DNA of 64,000 bases from an uncultured Bacteroidales bacterium (GCA_902784585.1 CACZVM010000010.1:62001-126000); one strand, 5' to 3'. Shown: positions 1-9,680, counted from the stretch's first letter. The notes: generated from the sequence alone by a model not told the origin. A program made the numbers and translations.

Positions 1-3000
1 AGTTCGGATGCCGTGACGTTGCATAGTTCGCGTATCTCATATTCGTACTCATCCAGTGGGTGGGCAGAGAGGTAGATACCTATGAGGTCTTTCTCACGGT
101 TGAGTCGTTCGATGGTGTCCCAACGTGGCACGACGGGCAGGTCGGGGTGCTTGATCTCTATCGCATCATTCAGGTCGCCGAAGAGCGAATTGGTATTATT
201 GGCTTTGTCGGCCTGCCATTTGTTGCCATAGTTCATAAGCAGATCAAGTCCGCTTGCACCCGTCTCATCGCAGCCGAAGAACTGCTCGCGATAGATGTCT
301 GGGAAACATTCAAAGGCACCTGCCTGGGCGAGGCACTCGATGGTCTTACGGTTGCAGCTCTGAAGATTGACGCGCTCGAGGAAATCAAAGATGTTCTTAT
401 ACTTGCCGTTATTCTCTCGTTCTACGATGATGGCTTCGGCGGCACCTTCACCCACACCCTTGATGCCACCTAGGCCGAAGCGGATGTCGCCCTGCTTGTT
501 GACTGTGAAACTCAACTCTGACTCGTTGACGTCTGGTTCGAGTACGCTCAGTCCTAATGCACGACATTCGTCCATCAGTTTGGTCACCTCCTTGATGTCG
601 TCTTTGTGCACAGTGAGATTGGCCGCCATGAATTCGGCCGGGTAATGGGCCTTGAGATAGCCGGTTTGGTAGGCTACCCAGGAGTAGCAAGCGGCGTGCG
701 ACTTGTTGAAAGCGTATGAGGCGAACTTCTCCCAGTCTGCCCATATCTTCTGTAGCACTTTCTCGTCGTGGCCGTTCTTGCGGCCTCCCTCCATGAACTT
801 GTCCTTGAGCGAAGCCAGTACGGCCATCTGCTTCTTTCCCATGGCCTTACGCAGTTTGTCACTCTCGCCGCGGGTGAAGTCGGCCAACAGGCGGCTCAAG
901 AGCATGACCTGTTCCTGGTAGACTGTGACACCATAGGTGTCCTTCAGGTATTTCTCCATGACAGGTATGTCGTATGTCACGGGTTCGATGCCCTGTTTGC
1001 GGCGGATGAACTGCGGGATATAATCCATCGGGCCCGGGCGGTAGAGCGCATTCATGGCAATCAAGTCTCCGATGACGGTGGGCTTGAGTTCGCGCAGGTA
1101 TTTCTGCATTCCGCCTGACTCAAACTGAAAGACAGCGACGGTGCGGCCTTCCTGAAAGAGCTTGTAGGTCAGTTCGTCGTCGATGGGGATATGGTCGATA
1201 TCAATGTCGATGCCATGAGCGCGCTTGATATTACGCAGACACTCCTTGATGATCGTCAGGGTGATGAGGCCGAGGAAGTCCATCTTGATCAAGCCGACTG
1301 ACTCCACCACATGGCCGTCGTATTCAGTGACGAGCACGCGTTTCTTGGCATTCTTGTCTTCTACGGACGAAAGCGGTGCAAAATTGGTCAGATCGTCTGC
1401 GCCGATGATCACGCCGCAAGCGTGTACACCCACCTGTCGGATAGTACCTTCAAGCCGTGCAGCGTATTGGAGCATCGTGCGGGTGTTGGGATCGCCCTGC
1501 TCGTATTCGCGCTTGAGTTCGTCTATGTATTTATAGCAGTTGTTGAGATTGACCTTGGGCGACTTACCTTTGTCGTCCTTGATGTTACCGGGGAACTCGC
1601 GATCGGGTATGAGCGACTTCAGTTCATTGACACGCGCTAAGGGTATCTGTTGTACACGTCCTACATCGGCTAGAGCCGACTTGGTGGCCATCTTTCCGTA
1701 TGTGACTATGTGAGCCACGTGCGTCTCGCCGTACTTGCGGCTGACATAGTCGAGTACCTTGCCGCGTCCGCAGTCCTCAAAGTCGGTGTCGATATCCGGC
1801 AGTGAAATACGGTCGGGATTAAGGAAACGCTCAAACAGCAGGTCGTACTTGAGTGGGTCAAGATCGGTGATCTTCAGACAGTAGGCCACTACGCTTCCGG
1901 CCGCTGAACCACGACCCGGACCGACCGAAACATCCAGCTCTTCGCGTGCCGCACGGATGAAGTCCATCACGATAAGGAAATAGCCAGGAAAGCCCATCGA
2001 GATAATGGTGTTGAGCTCAAATTCGATGCGCTCCTTCAGCACTTCATCGGTGTCAAGTCGTTCTTGTCCGTAGCGCTGTTTGGCGCCTTCTATAGTCAGG
2101 TAACGCAGATAAGCAGACTCGAAGGCCAAACGGTCGGGATAGTCTTCCTCTTTACCAAACGACTCGGGGATGTCAAACTTAGGCATGATGGGGCCGTGAT
2201 CAATGTCGTACACCTCAATTTTATCCACTATCTCCTGCGTGTTCTCGAGCGCCTCAGGGATGTCGCTGAAGATGGCAGCCATCTCCTCTGGGGTCTTGAG
2301 CCACTCCTGCTTGGTGTAGTGCATGCGGTTGACATCGTTGACGAAATGGTTGGTGCTGAGGCAAATGAGCCGGTCGTGCGCCTCAGCATCCTCCTCGTTG
2401 ACGAAGTGGGCATCGTTGGTGGCGATGAGTTTCACACCGTACTTACGGGCCAGATCTATCAAGATGGGATTCACCTGTTTCTGACGTTCATACACCTCTT
2501 GGTCACCACCCAGTTTCTGCGTCTCATGGCGTTGCAGTTCGATATAATAATCCTCTCCAAAGAGGTTTTTGAACCACTGTACTGTCTCTTCCGCTTCGCT
2601 GAAGTCTCCGCCTTTTGCGATGCCCTCCAGTATTTTTTGGGGCAACTCACCACCCAGACAGGCGGAGCAGCAGATGATGCCCTCATGCCACTGTTCGAGC
2701 AACTCCTTGTCGATACGCGGTGTATGGTAGAATGCGTCGGACATATATCCGTGTGAGACGAGCCGGCAGAGATTGTGGTAGCCGGTCATGTTCTTCGCCA
2801 GCAAAATCAGGTGCCAACCCGATCGGTCAATCGAGTAGGTGCGTCCTTCACCGTTGACGGCTTTGTCGTCCAGCATTGAGTGGCGTCCGCGACGCGCACA
2901 ATAGGCCTCTGTACCCACGATAGGCTTGAAGCCCTCCTTTTTCTTGCAGTAGTCCAGCAGGTCCTTGATGCCGTACATGTTACCATGATCGGTCAACGCC

Positions 3001-3107
3001 ACGGCCTGCATGCCGGAGGCGATACATTTATCAACTATCTCATCCACTTTGGACAGTCCGTCCAATAGCGAATAGTGGGAGTGAACATGTAAATGCGTGA
3101 AGTTCAT
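1..3107 (-). CDS. dnaE: DNA polymerase III subunit alpha (partial, 3' end outside window)
   Basis: Catalytic subunit of the replicative DNA polymerase. About 1,035 N-terminal residues lie in the window and the reading frame is open to the left edge. The protein starts MNFTHLHVHSHYSLLDG, the PHP-domain signature of C-family polymerases, and the palm motif PDIDTDF with its catalytic aspartates lies near residue 440. The ATG at 3107 is the natural start because the PHP motif follows at once. The gene begins 6 bp after the stop of the leucine-rich repeat gene, so it is the last visible member of the long minus-strand run. Nothing looks abnormal. Family assignment is firm. Confidence 0.95.
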   Translation of the reverse strand, partial: MNFTHLHVHSHYSLLDGLSKVDEIVDKCIASGMQAVALTDHGNMYGIKDLLDYCKKKEGFKPIVGTEAYCARRGRHSMLDDKAVNGEGRTYSIDRSGWHLILLAKNMTGYHNLCRLVSHGYMSDAFYHTPRIDKELLEQWHEGIICCSACLGGELPQKILEGIAKGGDFSEAEETVQWFKNLFGEDYYIELQRHETQKLGGDQEVYERQKQVNPILIDLARKYGVKLIATNDAHFVNEEDAEAHDRLICLSTNHFVNDVNRMHYTKQEWLKTPEEMAAIFSDIPEALENTQEIVDKIEVYDIDHGPIMPKFDIPESFGKEEDYPDRLAFESAYLRYLTIEGAKQRYGQERLDTDEVLKERIEFELNTIISMGFPGYFLIVMDFIRAAREELDVSVGPGRGSAAGSVVAYCLKITDLDPLKYDLLFERFLNPDRISLPDIDTDFEDCGRGKVLDYVSRKYGETHVAHIVTYGKMATKSALADVGRVQQIPLARVNELKSLIPDREFPGNIKDDKGKSPKVNLNNCYKYIDELKREYEQGDPNTRTMLQYAARLEGTIRQVGVHACGVIIGADDLTNFAPLSSVEDKNAKKRVLVTEYDGHVVESVGLIKMDFLGLITLTIIKECLRNIKRAHGIDIDIDHIPIDDELTYKLFQEGRTVAVFQFESGGMQKYLRELKPTVIGDLIAMNALYRPGPMDYIPQFIRRKQGIEPVTYDIPVMEKYLKDTYGVTVYQEQVMLLSRLLADFTRGESDKLRKAMGKKQMAVLASLKDKFMEGGRKNGHDEKVLQKIWADWEKFASYAFNKSHAACYSWVAYQTGYLKAHYPAEFMAANLTVHKDDIKEVTKLMDECRALGLSVLEPDVNESELSFTVNKQGDIRFGLGGIKGVGEGAAEAIIVERENNGKYKNIFDFLERVNLQSCNRKTIECLAQAGAFECFPDIYREQFFGCDETGASGLDLLMNYGNKWQADKANNTNSLFGDLNDAIEIKHPDLPVVPRWDTIERLNREKDLIGIYLSAHPLDEYEYEIRELCNVTASE

Positions 3108-3113
3108 AAGCGT

Positions 3114-4814
3114 TTATTTGCGAGTGCCCTTGAAGGCATTTTTCCCTATTTCTATGTGTGTAGGTAAGAGCGGTTGGCGCAGGTTAGAGCAGTCGAGGAA
3201 GGCATTCGGACCAATCGACTGCAGCGAATCGTTGAAGGCTACTTCGCGCAGACTGCGACATTGACAGAAAGCGCCTTCCTTTATCTCCTTGAGTGAGGCA
3301 TTAAGCGTGACACGACGCAGGTTGACGCACTGAGCAAATGCGCCCTGAGAAAGCACCTTGAGTGAGGCAGGCAGCGTAATCTCCTCCAGCATCTTACACT
3401 CCATAAATGCGCCCTCTTCCAACATGTGGATATGGTCCACCAGGTTGATGGTACGCAGCATTTGGCAATTGCGGAAAGCGCGTTGCCCGATACGGAAAGT
3501 AGAGGCGGGGAGCCATATTTTCTCGAGCATCAGGCATCCTTCGAACGCCTCGTCACCGACGGCGTACAGTCCGTCCGGCAGGTTGACGCGATAGAGCCGC
3601 GAGCAGCCCTGACAAAGTTGTTTGGGCAGCGAGTGGATAGAGGAGGGGAGCGTTAGTTCGCGTAGCGCAGCACAACCGGCGAGTGCCTGGTCACCGAGGT
3701 AGGTGAGCGTAGCCGGCAGTTGTATCTCTTCCAGTGCAGCACAACCAGCAAAGACACCGGCCTCGATGCGGCGCAGACGAGCCGGCAATAATAGGTGGTG
3801 GATATTGCGGCAGGCAAAGAAAGTGGCGCTCTCCAGCACCTCCAAGCGGTCTCCCAGTACCTGTTCCTTTAGGTTGACGCAACCGTAGAAAGCCCCCATA
3901 CCAAGGCGTTCGAGTGAGACGGGTAGCGTGGCTGCTTTGAGTAATGCGCAACCGTAGAAAGCAAAGTTGCCAACTCGTGTGACTGTTGTAGGAATGCGCA
4001 CTTCGGTTAGGTTTTCGCATGCATAGAAGGCTGCTGCCGGAATGGCAGTAACTGTGGCGGGCAGCTCAATCGTGCGCAGACTCTTACGTGTCGCAAAGGC
4101 CCGCTCTGCGATGAGGCGGGTGGGAATCTTGTTCTTGAAGACAAAATTGGCCGGTAGGTCATTGTTGGTGGCTATGAGGCAGTCATCTATGTAGAGTGCC
4201 CCTTTTTTCCATTTGTTCTCATTCAAGTAGATGCCGCTCCCGGTGAATGCGTCCTCGCCGATGGAGGTGACGGTGGCGGGAATCGTGATCTTTTGCAGAC
4301 TCTTGCAGTCGCGGAAGGTCTCATGATCAATACGGGTGACCGATGTCGGCAGGTCAATGCGCACCAGGGTCTTGTTACCCTGAAAAGCTCCGGCCGCAAT
4401 CAGACGGGTGCCTTCGGGAATAACCATACGGGGTTTGATGGTCTTATCGGTGGCAATGAGCATACTGTCAATCCATAGGCATCCGTCGGTCCAGTTATCG
4501 CGATTAAGCATGATGCCCGTTCCATCAAAGGCTGAGCGATAGACGCGTTCCAACGTGCGGGGTAGCACAATAGTCCGCAGGTTTTTACATCCTTTGAAGG
4601 CCCGGTCGGCGATGGCGGTGACGGTATAGGTCTGCTGACCCACCGTGATATGCTCGGGGATGATGAGTTCACCCGAGGCGGACGGGTTAAGTCCCACTTC
4701 TGCTGTCAGGTAGTTGTCATCCAGCAGATATCGGACATCTTGGTACATCGCCTCGGTGGCAGACAAGTAAAGGCTGCAGACTGCGCAGCTGACAAAAAGG
4801 ATAAATCGTCTCAT
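3114..4814 (-). CDS. BspA-type leucine-rich repeat surface protein
   Basis: A 566-residue secreted protein made almost wholly of LRR_5 (BspA/Treponema-type) repeats: units of about 23 residues with the pattern L..I.LP..v..IG..AF.gC occur from about residue 60 to the C-terminus. The N-terminus MRRFILFVSCAVCSLYLSA is a signal peptide without a lipobox cysteine. The ATG at 4814 overlaps the stop of the upstream glycosyltransferase as ATGA, which fixes the start; a longer in-frame extension upstream is glycosyltransferase sequence read in another frame. BspA-like proteins often bind host proteins or other bacteria, but the ligand cannot be read from sequence. I see no C-terminal sorting domain. 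Confidence 0.85.
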   Translation of the reverse strand: MRRFILFVSCAVCSLYLSATEAMYQDVRYLLDDNYLTAEVGLNPSASGELIIPEHITVGQQTYTVTAIADRAFKGCKNLRTIVLPRTLERVYRSAFDGTGIMLNRDNWTDGCLWIDSMLIATDKTIKPRMVIPEGTRLIAAGAFQGNKTLVRIDLPTSVTRIDHETFRDCKSLQKITIPATVTSIGEDAFTGSGIYLNENKWKKGALYIDDCLIATNNDLPANFVFKNKIPTRLIAERAFATRKSLRTIELPATVTAIPAAAFYACENLTEVRIPTTVTRVGNFAFYGCALLKAATLPVSLERLGMGAFYGCVNLKEQVLGDRLEVLESATFFACRNIHHLLLPARLRRIEAGVFAGCAALEEIQLPATLTYLGDQALAGCAALRELTLPSSIHSLPKQLCQGCSRLYRVNLPDGLYAVGDEAFEGCLMLEKIWLPASTFRIGQRAFRNCQMLRTINLVDHIHMLEEGAFMECKMLEEITLPASLKVLSQGAFAQCVNLRRVTLNASLKEIKEGAFCQCRSLREVAFNDSLQSIGPNAFLDCSNLRQPLLPTHIEIGKNAFKGTRK

Positions 4815-5566
4815 GGCTTGATAAAATGGCCTTCCAGGCGCAGGATAGTATAGAAAATAATCAGTCGGTTGCGGAGCGACTCGCCACGCATACGCTGGTG
4901 GAGCAGTTGAAGTATGCGCTGCTGCGCCTTCAAGTGCGGCCGAGAAGTGGTGCTCTCGGGATTGCGGGTGTATAGATAACCGGCATAGCGTATCATGTGG
5001 CAGTGGGCGTTGCTCAACCAAAGGTTGACAGAGAAGAGAACGTCCTCATAGATCATCCCCTCAGGGAAGCGCAGCTTCTTCTCTTCAAACAATTGACGGC
5101 GGTAGAGGCGCATACATGGTGAAGTGAATTGATAGCGATTACGTGGCAGGTGGCGACGGCCAACCCACCAGCCTTTCTCGTCGGCATCCTTGGTGCGACG
5201 GTAACCGCTTTGCACGTAGTCGTACTTGCCGCGGCTGAGCACTTTGCGATGGCGTTCACACCAGTCAGGTGCCAGACGGTCGTCTGCGTCCAAGAAAGCG
5301 ATGTAGTCACCGGTGGCGCGCCTCAAGCCTGTGTTGCGGGCAGCAGATTGACCCGAATGCGGTTGATTCAGTAGGATGACTTGCCGATGCGGATCTTCGG
5401 CATGGCGTTTGGCATATGAGGTGGCAATAGCGAGACTACCGTCGGTGCTACGGTCATCCACAAGGATGATCTCAATAGGCTCGCTCGTGATCTGAGCGAT
5501 GACGGAGTCCAGACAGGCACTCAGGTATGCCTCAGCATTGTAAATAGGTATAATAATGCTTATCAT
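4811..5566 (-). CDS. Family 2 glycosyltransferase
   Basis: A 251-residue GT-A fold glycosyltransferase. The N-terminus MISIIIPIYNAEAYLSACL and the following ILVDDRSTDGS are the nucleotide-sugar binding part, and FLDADD holds the metal-binding DxD-type motif. The ATG at 5566 overlaps the upstream TGA (ATGA), better than the TTG 6 bp further upstream. It lies between a GT4 enzyme and an LRR protein at the distal end of a glycan gene run, so it probably adds a sugar to a surface glycan or lipid-linked oligosaccharide. Donor and acceptor are not predictable. Confidence 0.85.
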   Translation of the reverse strand: MISIIIPIYNAEAYLSACLDSVIAQITSEPIEIILVDDRSTDGSLAIATSYAKRHAEDPHRQVILLNQPHSGQSAARNTGLRRATGDYIAFLDADDRLAPDWCERHRKVLSRGKYDYVQSGYRRTKDADEKGWWVGRRHLPRNRYQFTSPCMRLYRRQLFEEKKLRFPEGMIYEDVLFSVNLWLSNAHCHMIRYAGYLYTRNPESTTSRPHLKAQQRILQLLHQRMRGESLRNRLIIFYTILRLEGHFIKP

Positions 5567-6696
5567 AGGCAAGATACAATCATTTTTTCTAAGTGTTCAC
5601 ACTGCGCTTCACGCGAGAACTCTTCGCGGTGGACAGTGGGATGCATGGTATAGCCTTGTTGCTGCCAGGATTGATAATAGCGGAGCAGAAAGGCACGTAT
5701 CTGTTCGGCATCGTCGGTGGCGATACCGGAGTGGGTATAATCTATCAGTTCAGCCAGAGCCCCTTGATCGGACGGCACGCAGAGTACAGGTTTGCTGCAG
5801 CCGAGTGCTTCGTAGAACTTGGTGGTCAGCATGCCGTGGGTGCTCGGGCTGGTGAGCACAAGCATGACTCCGCTACGGCGAATAGCGTCGCCGAGCCGAT
5901 CGTGTGCTATGGGGTCGTGCTGCGGGGTGTGCAGGTTGAAGACGATCTTTGATTGTTGATCTCTAAGTTCAGATTGATTGATGTCTTCTACTATGCTTCT
6001 CACCCGTTCCAAAGCGGGACGTTGCCAGTCAAAGAGCGAACCGATATAGGTGAGGGTGAAGGAGTCTGCCTGTTTGTCTGCCGGATAGAACTGGCTGGCA
6101 TCGTAGCCGTTGTACACCACTTCCACCTTTGGGTTGAACCGACGGATGAAGTCGGCATGCCAGGGGGAGATGGTGCTTATGGCTGTGGCAGCGCGGAGCA
6201 CGCGGTTGCGACGTCGGATATGCACGCTGCGGTAAAGCCGACGGAAGGGCATGAGCCAGCGTGATTGGTGGCGGTATTGGTAACGCGAGTCATCCACCTG
6301 TTCGTCCAAGTCGCGTATGTCGCAAATGAGCGGCAGTCGTTGCGCACGGGCGATGCGCAGAGCCGCACCTAGCGGGAAATCGCTGAAAGCGGTGCAGAGG
6401 ACGAGATCGAACGGTTGGCTGATAGCTGATAGCTGAAGGCTCTTCTTGGCAAACACGCGGTTGTGCCAGTCGGTGAGCAGAGTCCAGACGGTCTTCCAGA
6501 ACCAGTCGAACTTGCCTCCGGAGTACATGCGTATAGTATGTATCGGATAGGTGTGCGCAAACAGAAGCGGATCGCTCTCCTCAGTCAGCACGGTCACATC
6601 ATAACCCTTCTGCACGAGATAGTCGCACAGAAAACGTAGCCTGGGCAGATAACCCGGAGCCACGGGAGGGTCAGATACAACTAATAACCTTTTCAT
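5563..6696 (-). CDS. Glycosyltransferase, GT4-like (GT-B fold)
   Basis: A 377-residue GT-B enzyme starting MKRLLVVSDPPVAPGYLPR, typical of an N-terminal Rossmann half. A C-terminal half includes YNGYDASQFYP and KFYEALGCSKPVL, the usual group-1 nucleotide-sugar binding region. The ATG at 6696 is chosen because the family N-terminus begins there; it overlaps the deacetylase gene by 26 bp, and the gene ends in an ATGA overlap with the next glycosyltransferase. Two short tandem-repeat arrays lie in frame inside it (5948-5983 and 6417-6440), encoding NQSELRDQQSK and LQLSAISQ. Function is inferred from fold and context: surface glycan assembly. Confidence 0.85.
   Translation of the reverse strand: MKRLLVVSDPPVAPGYLPRLRFLCDYLVQKGYDVTVLTEESDPLLFAHTYPIHTIRMYSGGKFDWFWKTVWTLLTDWHNRVFAKKSLQLSAISQPFDLVLCTAFSDFPLGAALRIARAQRLPLICDIRDLDEQVDDSRYQYRHQSRWLMPFRRLYRSVHIRRRNRVLRAATAISTISPWHADFIRRFNPKVEVVYNGYDASQFYPADKQADSFTLTYIGSLFDWQRPALERVRSIVEDINQSELRDQQSKIVFNLHTPQHDPIAHDRLGDAIRRSGVMLVLTSPSTHGMLTTKFYEALGCSKPVLCVPSDQGALAELIDYTHSGIATDDAEQIRAFLLRYYQSWQQQGYTMHPTVHREEFSREAQCEHLEKMIVSCL
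5948..5983. repeat. Degenerate heptamer array inside GT4 gene
   Basis: On the minus strand the sequence runs as loosely repeated 7-mers (AATCTGA, ACTTAGA, GATCAAC, AATCAAA). It is in frame in the glycosyltransferase and encodes a polar loop. It is the weakest member of the window's heptamer family. Confidence 0.4.
6417..6440. repeat. CTGATAG heptamer array inside GT4 gene
   Basis: About three units of CTGATAG/CTGAAGG. The same unit recurs in galK (33616 and 33835), the FecCD permease (36178) and, in altered form, rimO. In frame it encodes LQLSAIS on the minus strand. Confidence 0.75.
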
Positions 6697-7813
6697 AAAG
6701 CGATCGATGGTAGGTCGATGGTTGGATATTGTTGTTATGCCAGAGGAGACACAAGTCGCCGTGGTGCAGACGCACCTTGTCAATCAGCCGCTCGCATAGG
6801 AAATACGCCTCATCTTCTGTCAGGTTCATGTAGTTTGCTTGGCTGAGCGTGTTGTCCATGATGATCAGCGGATGTAGCGTGAGTGAGGTCAGTTGGTAGG
6901 TCTTCGGATTGATCCATCGCACGGCGCGTGAGGTCTGCAACCGGAAGCCCGCCGAGTCTGCGAAACCCATGGTGAAGTCATCGGTGTAACCGGCATCGGC
7001 CAGACGCTGCATATGGTCAATCGAGCTGCGCAGATAGTGTGCACGGAACATACGGCTGTATTCAATCTTGGGTATCGTTCCGTAGTAGCTGCCATGTACG
7101 CCCAGATAAACGTTGTTGTGGCGCAGCATATGTTTCAGTCGCTTGAAATCCCGGCCGTGTAAACAGTATTGCGGATAGTCGAACCCTCTGCCATGTGTAC
7201 GTTTGACGAAATAGATGGCTTCCGCACCCGCTACTTTGCTGTCCTGTTCCAGCAGCCACGGAAAGGTGTAGAGCGGGTCGTTGTGTATGTCACGCCAGGC
7301 GGCCAGTACGGCCTTGGTCTCGCCTCGCCGGAAGCCGCCCAAGGCTCCGCGCAGGTGGCGGTATTGTGAGATAGCATCGATGTCGTGGGTGAGGTAGATA
7401 TGTCCGAAACCGGCCTCGGGTACAGGTAAGCCGAGTTGCTTGAGCAGCAGTCGTCCGTACTCGTCCAGACGGGGAATCTGCAGGCGGCTTTTCTGCGATA
7501 GGATGGAGTAGCGCGCGGCAAAGCGGCCGTGCTCGTCACGTTGACTGTTGATGAGTTCTTCTGCGCGGGAGATGAAGAAGAACGTGGTATAGACAATGTC
7601 GGTGCGGATGATCGACTTGTTTTTAGCCGGCATCTCTACAACGGCTCTTTTCAGGTCGGGCGCAACAATATCTCGGCCCATATGACCGCAGGGCACGATA
7701 ATCACGTCGTGCGTTTCCAGCGCACGCTCATCGTCGGTATAGGCGACGCGTTTGGCTGCTTCGGCATCGCCGTAGCATAGCCATGTGATGATGTAATCGA
7801 TGATCTCTTTCAT
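6671..7813 (-). CDS. Polysaccharide deacetylase family protein (NodB-like)
   Basis: A 380-residue cytoplasmic-looking protein. An N-terminal region of about 130 residues resembles the domain that precedes NodB homology domains in Bacteroidota. HIYLTHDIDAIS follows near residue 140, carrying the HD.D-type metal and catalytic motif, and then a loop with VHGSYYG. The reaction would be removal of acetyl or other N- or O-linked groups from a sugar. The start at 7813 (MKEIIDYIITWL) is preferred over a start 18 bp upstream that lies in repeat sequence. It overlaps the downstream GT4 gene by 26 bp, consistent with a role in the same glycan. The substrate is unknown. Confidence 0.75.
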   Translation of the reverse strand: MKEIIDYIITWLCYGDAEAAKRVAYTDDERALETHDVIIVPCGHMGRDIVAPDLKRAVVEMPAKNKSIIRTDIVYTTFFFISRAEELINSQRDEHGRFAARYSILSQKSRLQIPRLDEYGRLLLKQLGLPVPEAGFGHIYLTHDIDAISQYRHLRGALGGFRRGETKAVLAAWRDIHNDPLYTFPWLLEQDSKVAGAEAIYFVKRTHGRGFDYPQYCLHGRDFKRLKHMLRHNNVYLGVHGSYYGTIPKIEYSRMFRAHYLRSSIDHMQRLADAGYTDDFTMGFADSAGFRLQTSRAVRWINPKTYQLTSLTLHPLIIMDNTLSQANYMNLTEDEAYFLCERLIDKVRLHHGDLCLLWHNNNIQPSTYHRSLYEKVISCI

Positions 7814-7844
7814 CTTCCTTTTCCCTTTCACTTTTTACCTTTCA
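7814..7844. repeat. Heptamer array filling an intergenic spacer
   Basis: The whole spacer between the ABC-F stop and the deacetylase ATG is a purine-rich series of 7-mers on the minus strand (such as GGTAAAA, AGTGAAA, GGGAAAA). The array therefore forms the ribosome-loading region of the deacetylase gene. Confidence 0.7.
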
Positions 7845-9680
7845 TTACTCACTCAGAATCTCCCACTCATACATCTTTTGCTCAATCTGGTGTTTGACGG
7901 ATTCGTAGCGCTGGAAATTCTCCTGCGTCTGGTTCTCCGGTAGCGCGAGCAGCTCTTCCAGCTCGGCTTGTTGTGCCTCCAGTGCAGCGATGGCGGCTTC
8001 GGTTTCTGCTATCTGTCGTTCCTTCTTGCGTCGCGCTGCGGCTTCCGCTTTCTGGGCGGCGTAATCCTGCTTGGAGTGGTGCCCCTCCGAGGGGGTGCAC
8101 TCTCGTTGTTGTCTCGTTAATGTCTCGTTAGTGTCTCGTTGTTGTCTCGATGAAATTTTATATTCCAACTCATGTAGTGAGTCGATTTTTTTTGCCCGTA
8201 GGAAATCGTAGATGCCGCCGAGGTGTTCGCGCACGCGTCCCCCGCCGAATTCATATACTTTGCTCACCAGTCCGTCCAGGAAATCGCGGTCATGGCTGAC
8301 ACATATCAGGGTACCGTTAAAATCCTTCAAAGCAGCTTTGAGCACGTCCTTCGATTGCATATCCAGATGGTTGGTCGGCTCGTCAAGGATGAGCAGATTG
8401 CAGGGTTCCAGCAGCAGGCGTATCATGGCCAGACGGCTTCGCTCACCTCCACTCAGCACTTTTACCTTCTTCTCGCTGGCTTCGCCACCGAACATGAATG
8501 CGCCGAGTATGTCGCGTATCTTGGTGCGGATGTCGCCCACGGCAACATAGTCGATGGTCTCAAAGATGGTCTTGTCCTCATCCAATAGCGCCGCTTGGTT
8601 CTGTGCGAAATAGCCTATCTTGACATTGTGACCGATCTTGAGCGTACCCAAGTAGTCCAGTTGACCCATGATACATTTTACCAACGTTGTTTTTCCTTCG
8701 CCGTTCTTACCCACGAAAGCCACTTTCTCTCCGCGGCGGATGGTGAATGTCACATCATGGAACACGTTGTGCGAACCGAAGTCCTTGCGCAGGTCTTCCA
8801 CTATCAATGGGAAGTCGCCACTACGCGGCGCAGGCGGAAAACGCAGGTTCAGCCGGCTGGTATCCTCCAGATCCACTTCCAGCCGTTCCAGTTTCTCCAA
8901 CTGCTTGATGCGGCTTTGTACCTGCACGGCCTTGGTGGCTTTGTAGCGGAAGCGCTCGATAAATTCCTCGGTGTCCTGGATCATCTTCTGCTGGTTCTGG
9001 TAGGCACGTACTTGCTGTTCGTGCCGTTCCTTGCGCAGTTCCACGAAACGGCTGTAGTTGACGTTGTAGTCGTATATGCGTCCCAGCGTGATCTCGATGG
9101 TACGGTTGCAGACGTTGTCGATGAAGGCGCGGTCGTGACTGACGAGCAACACCGCCGATGGACTCGACTTGAGGAAGTCCTCGAGCCACTGGATGGATTC
9201 GATGTCCAGGTGGTTGGTGGGTTCGTCCAGTAGTAGCAGGTCGGGGTGGCGCAGCAGTATCTTCGCCAGTTCGATACGCATTCTCCATCCGCCGGAGAAC
9301 TCCGAACACGGACGATCGAAGTCCTTGCGCTCAAAGCCCAGACCGATGATGGTGCGGTCCATCTCGGCGATGAAACGGGCTTCGTCCCCTTCATCCCTTA
9401 TCCGTTCATTTTTCAGTTCAGAGAGCACCTCTTCGCGTAGTGTGCGGTCGTCGTGGAAAAGCATCACCTGTGGCAGATAACCGATGGTCATGTCTGCTTC
9501 GCGGGCGATACGGCCCGACGTAGGCGTATATTCACCAGCTATCAGTCGGAGCAGCGTCGTCTTACCCGCACCGTTCTTGCCAACCAGCGCGATGCGCTCC
9601 TTGCGGTTGACAAGCAGCGTGATATCGTCCAGCACAGGCCGGGACGCAAACTCCATACTCAGATGATCAATGCTCAGCAT
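7845..9680 (-). CDS. ABC-F family ATPase
   Basis: A 611-residue soluble protein with two ABC cassettes and no membrane segments, the layout of ABC-F translation factors (EttA/Uup/YbiT group). Walker A motifs are GKNGAGKTT near residue 36 and GKNGEGKTT near 330. ABC signatures are SGGWRMR and LSGGERSR, and each Walker B ends LDEPTNHLD. A charged linker lies between the cassettes and a coiled-coil-like C-terminus (KAEAAARRKKERQ) follows. The 11-bp repeat element at 8073-8152 is read in frame just after the second cassette and encodes about 26 residues, including RQQRDTNETLTRQQR. It overlaps the upstream WecA-type gene by 14 bp. Ribosome-associated function is inferred from family. Confidence 0.9.
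   Translation of the reverse strand: MLSIDHLSMEFASRPVLDDITLLVNRKERIALVGKNGAGKTTLLRLIAGEYTPTSGRIAREADMTIGYLPQVMLFHDDRTLREEVLSELKNERIRDEGDEARFIAEMDRTIIGLGFERKDFDRPCSEFSGGWRMRIELAKILLRHPDLLLLDEPTNHLDIESIQWLEDFLKSSPSAVLLVSHDRAFIDNVCNRTIEITLGRIYDYNVNYSRFVELRKERHEQQVRAYQNQQKMIQDTEEFIERFRYKATKAVQVQSRIKQLEKLERLEVDLEDTSRLNLRFPPAPRSGDFPLIVEDLRKDFGSHNVFHDVTFTIRRGEKVAFVGKNGEGKTTLVKCIMGQLDYLGTLKIGHNVKIGYFAQNQAALLDEDKTIFETIDYVAVGDIRTKIRDILGAFMFGGEASEKKVKVLSGGERSRLAMIRLLLEPCNLLILDEPTNHLDMQSKDVLKAALKDFNGTLICVSHDRDFLDGLVSKVYEFGGGRVREHLGGIYDFLRAKKIDSLHELEYKISSRQQRDTNETLTRQQRECTPSEGHHSKQDYAAQKAEAAARRKKERQIAETEAAIAALEAQQAELEELLALPENQTQENFQRYESVKHQIEQKMYEWEILSE
8073..8152. repeat. 11-bp tandem array with GC-rich palindromic tail, inside ABC-F gene
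   Basis: Four to five units of TCTCGTTGTTG (11 bp) at 8101-8152 adjoin a GC-rich tail at 8073-8100 containing the inverted repeat CCCCTC-C-GAGGGG. The reverse complement closely matches the element at 21808-21953, both in the repeat unit (CGAGACAT-type) and in the tail (GCACCCCCTC, then CCACTCC). It is in frame within the coding sequence. Confidence 0.85.

Noticed and set aside
4815..5021. N-terminal extension of the leucine-rich repeat protein
   Set aside because: This region is the end of the upstream glycosyltransferase in another frame; the signal peptide begins at 4814.
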